A DNA stretch of 33,904 nt from UBA6183 sp046314755 (GTDB taxonomy: Bacteria; Bacteroidota; Bacteroidia; UKL13-3), in the NCBI GenBank assembly GCA_046314755.1, contig JBKDBG010000072.1, positions 1-33,904 on the forward strand, in the 5' to 3' direction. The notes beneath the pieces are model-generated. The model was not told the origin of the DNA. It ran no database searches and was given only the letters and a program-made list of their open reading frames with translations. The translations under genes and the position numbers were made by a program. Positions 31,680-33,904 of the stretch are shown piece by piece; position 1 is the first letter of the stretch; every line of letters starts with the position of its first letter.

Positions 31680-32783
31680 ATGATTCCATTTTTAAGTTTC
31701 GAAAAAATGAATGCCGATATCAAGGCAGAAATTTTACCCAACTTTGAACAATTTATTGATAAGGGTTGGTACGTGTTGGGCGATCAAGTTAAACAGTTTG
31801 AAAAAGAATATGCAGCTTACTGCAACACACAATATTGCTCAGGCGTAGCCAATGGTTTAGATGCCATCATCATTGCCTTAAAAGCATTAAATATTGGTGA
31901 AGGTGATGAAGTGATTGTGCCATCAAATACCTACATCGCTACCTGGTTGGCGGTTAGTTTTGTGGGTGCAAAACCTATTCCGGTTGAACCGCGTTTGGCT
32001 ACCTACAACATCAATCCTGATTTAATTGAAGCAGCCATCACCCCAAAAACAAAAGCCATTATTCCGGTACATTTATACGGACAATGTTGCGAGATGGATG
32101 CCATTATGCAAATCGCACAAAAACATGGCTTATATGTGATTGAAGATAACGCCCAATCGCAAGGTGCAACCTTTAATGGAAAAGTAACCGGCAGTTTCGG
32201 ACATATTAATGCCACCAGCTTTTACCCGGGTAAAAACCTTGGTGCATTTGGTGATGCAGGCGCAATAACGACCAATGATGAGGCCTTGTGGACCCAAACT
32301 AACACCATTAGGAATTACGGTTCACAAAAAAAATACTACAACGAAATTCGCGGCATGAACAGCCGATTGGATGAATTGCAAGCGGGATTGCTTTCCATAA
32401 AATTAAAACACCTGAACAATTGGAATCAACAACGCAATCAAATTGCAAAACAATACTTGAATGAATTAAACCATACAGGCGATATCATTTTACCAAGTAT
32501 TGCTCCGGGGGCAACTTCGGTGTTTCATTTGTTTGTGATTCGCACACAAAAACGTGATGCCTTACAACAATACCTTAATGAAAATGGGGTGGGAACGTTG
32601 ATTCATTACCCTGTTCCTCCGCATTTGCAACAAGCTTATGCTGATATGCATTACAAACAAGGTGATTTTCCTTTGGCAGAAGAAATTGCCAAAACGTGTT
32701 TGAGTCTTCCTATGTTCCCGGGTTTAACTGCTGAACAGGTAACTCAAGTTTGCAATACCATCAAACAATTTTACCATGCCTAA
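31680..32783 (+). CDS. DegT/DnrJ/EryC1/StrS aminotransferase, FdtB/QdtB-like
   Basis: PLP-dependent sugar aminotransferase of 367 aa that converts the 3-keto sugar made by the upstream isomerase to the 3-amino sugar, probably with glutamate as donor. The Schiff-base lysine is Lys185 in FYPGKNLGAFGDAG. Other family marks are VANGLDAIIIALKAL, EVIVPSNTYIATWLAV, PVHLYGQCCEMDAI, EDNAQSQGATFNG and RLDELQAG. With the isomerase and acyltransferase it completes a three-step module to a dTDP-3-acylamino-3,6-dideoxyhexose (Fuc3NAc- or Qui3NAc-type). It overlaps the glycosyltransferase gene by 8 bp. Confidence 0.94.
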   Translation: MIPFLSFEKMNADIKAEILPNFEQFIDKGWYVLGDQVKQFEKEYAAYCNTQYCSGVANGLDAIIIALKALNIGEGDEVIVPSNTYIATWLAVSFVGAKPIPVEPRLATYNINPDLIEAAITPKTKAIIPVHLYGQCCEMDAIMQIAQKHGLYVIEDNAQSQGATFNGKVTGSFGHINATSFYPGKNLGAFGDAGAITTNDEALWTQTNTIRNYGSQKKYYNEIRGMNSRLDELQAGLLSIKLKHLNNWNQQRNQIAKQYLNELNHTGDIILPSIAPGATSVFHLFVIRTQKRDALQQYLNENGVGTLIHYPVPPHLQQAYADMHYKQGDFPLAEEIAKTCLSLPMFPGLTAEQVTQVCNTIKQFYHA

Positions 32784-33705
32784 AATCTCTGTCATCATAC
32801 CGTGTTATTACAACGAACATAACATACCGGTTACAGGTGAAGCTTTAATTGCGAATGAACAACTGTTTCCTAAGGATGTTACGTTTGAATATGTAATGGT
32901 AGATGATGGCAGTAAAGACGGCACGTTTGAAGCACTTAAAAAATTTAAGCAACAGTATCCGAACAAAGTAAAAATTGTAAAACTCAGCGGAAACTTTGGA
33001 TCCTATAACGCCATTCAGGCCGGTATGAAACATGCTACCGGTGATTGCAATGTGGTAATAACTGCCGATTTGCAAGACCCACCTGAGTTGATGGTAAAAA
33101 TGTATGATTATTGGTGTAAGGGCGTTAAACTGGTGGTAGCCAACCGAGACGAAAGAGAAGACAAATGGACCTCACGCTTATTTGCCGAACAATACCAAAA
33201 GTTAATTCGCAAATATGCTTTACCCAATTTACCCAAAGGAGGTTTTGATTACTGCTTATTTGATGCGCAACTGCGCAACCAAGTGGTGGAAATGAATGAA
33301 AACAACACCAACTCCTTGTACTTACTCATGTGGATGAAGTATGATTACGTATCCATCCCCTACACACGTAAAGCCAGAGCCATTGGTAAATCAAGATGGA
33401 CCTTGCAGAAAAAAGTAAAGTTGTTTATTGATTCGTTTGTTTCATTTTCTTACGCACCGCTACGTTTAATTACCATCATTGGTTTATTGTTAGGTATGGT
33501 TTCTTTTACCTACGCTTTGTTTGTGATTACTGCTCGATTATCGGGGTTGATTGAAGTGGAAGGTTGGACCAGCATGATGGTGGTATTTCTATTAATCTCT
33601 TCCTTCCAAATGATGGCCATTGGAATTATTGGGGAATACTTATGGAGAAACCTGGAAGCCTCAAGACAACGCCCGCCTTATATCATTGATCAAGTATATG
33701 AATAA
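32776..33705 (+). CDS. Glycosyltransferase family 2, GtrB/ArnC-like (polyprenyl-phosphate sugar synthase type)
   Basis: Membrane-bound GT-A enzyme of 309 aa. The catalytic half has ISVIIPCYYNEHNIP, VMVDDGSKDGTFEAL and ADLQDPPELM (the DxD-like region of this family), then the TRKARAIGKSRWTLQKK loop. Two C-terminal transmembrane helices follow (LITIIGLLLGMVSFTYALFV and MMVVFLLISSFQMMAIGIIGEYLWR), the layout of enzymes that load a sugar onto undecaprenyl phosphate. It overlaps the aminotransferase end and the next gene by 8 bp each. It may transfer the amino sugar made by this operon to the lipid carrier, though the donor is not readable from sequence. Confidence 0.92.
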   Translation: MPKISVIIPCYYNEHNIPVTGEALIANEQLFPKDVTFEYVMVDDGSKDGTFEALKKFKQQYPNKVKIVKLSGNFGSYNAIQAGMKHATGDCNVVITADLQDPPELMVKMYDYWCKGVKLVVANRDEREDKWTSRLFAEQYQKLIRKYALPNLPKGGFDYCLFDAQLRNQVVEMNENNTNSLYLLMWMKYDYVSIPYTRKARAIGKSRWTLQKKVKLFIDSFVSFSYAPLRLITIIGLLLGMVSFTYALFVITARLSGLIEVEGWTSMMVVFLLISSFQMMAIGIIGEYLWRNLEASRQRPPYIIDQVYE

Positions 33706-33904
33706 ATACTTCACCCCAAGAAATATCACTTATGGGGTTTGGTTTTTACTCATCTTATTACTCACCCTATTTTCAGAAAACATCATTATTTATGATGGTT
33801 TAGGTTGGGATGGAAATATTTACTACCAACAGATTGTTGAACATCATCAAAACTTTACCAAACATAATTTTGATGCGTATTATTTTCACCGTGCATTCAT
33901 TGGC
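33698..33904 (+). CDS. Polytopic membrane protein, N-terminal part (runs off window)
   Basis: 69 codons are visible. The ATG overlaps the glycosyltransferase gene by 8 bp. A first transmembrane helix (GVWFLLILLLTLFSENIII) is followed by a soluble segment with YDGLGWDGNIYYQ. Asp in the first external loop just after TM1 is a mark of GT-C glycosyltransferases that use lipid-linked sugars, and the position in the operon after a GtrB-like gene fits a final transferase. The rest of the gene is outside the window, so the family is only a suggestion. Confidence 0.65.
   Translation, partial: MNKYFTPRNITYGVWFLLILLLTLFSENIIIYDGLGWDGNIYYQQIVEHHQNFTKHNFDAYYFHRAFIG

Overview
The window is AT-rich chromosomal DNA from a member of the Bacteroidota. 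Evidence for this is three large secreted proteins with type IX secretion (T9SS) type A C-terminal sorting domains, the long plant/Bacteroidota-type IspG (651 aa), Bacteroidota-style promoters (TTG/TTTG, then 18-19 nt, then TAnnTTTG) and little use of Shine-Dalgarno sites. Order and genus cannot be settled from the sequence alone. No rRNA, tRNA, CRISPR array, prophage or transposase gene was found.

Layout. 1-1337 (minus): an MlaF ATPase (cut by the window edge) and MlaE permease for lipid transport. 1470-4138 (plus): a short-chain dehydrogenase and ispG. 4250-5662: a T9SS cargo protein of unknown function with its own promoter and terminator. 5748-7732: an AI-2E family permease converging on the tRNA hydroxylase gene trhO. 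7809-11486 (minus): a 1225-aa secreted Asp-box/PKD protein. 11606-14914 (plus): an M1 metallopeptidase whose C-terminal third looks like an outer-membrane beta-barrel. 14982-15524: a TPR lipoprotein. 15607-19616 (minus): trxA and dnaE. 19845-21722: a third T9SS cargo protein. 21786-24171: a cation diffusion facilitator converging on an FAD-linked oxidase. 24180-24646: a compact cassette of one GxxExxY (PD-(D/E)XK-like) gene between 28-bp inverted repeats. 24597-30655: a DPP-IV-type S9 peptidase, a 36-aa membrane protein and two POT peptide transporters separated by a repeat-rich gap. 30696-33904: the start of a glycan operon (3,4-ketoisomerase, acyltransferase, PLP aminotransferase, polyprenyl-phosphate-type glycosyltransferase, membrane protein cut by the edge).

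How the genes may work together (inference). The M1 peptidase, DPP-IV-like peptidase and two POT carriers form a route from extracellular protein to imported di/tripeptides. The T9SS cargo proteins need cell-surface glycolipid as an anchor, and the terminal operon makes a dTDP-3-acylamino-3,6-dideoxyhexose of the kind found in surface polysaccharides. The rest is housekeeping (isoprenoid synthesis, replication, redox, tRNA modification, lipid transport).

Most worth a second look: the IR-GxxExxY-IR unit at 24180-24646, whose right repeat now encodes the hydrophobic core of the downstream peptidase's signal peptide; the M1 peptidase/beta-barrel architecture; the coupled 36-aa membrane ORF; and the mosaic of short tandem repeats plus a 99-bp direct duplication between the two transporters.
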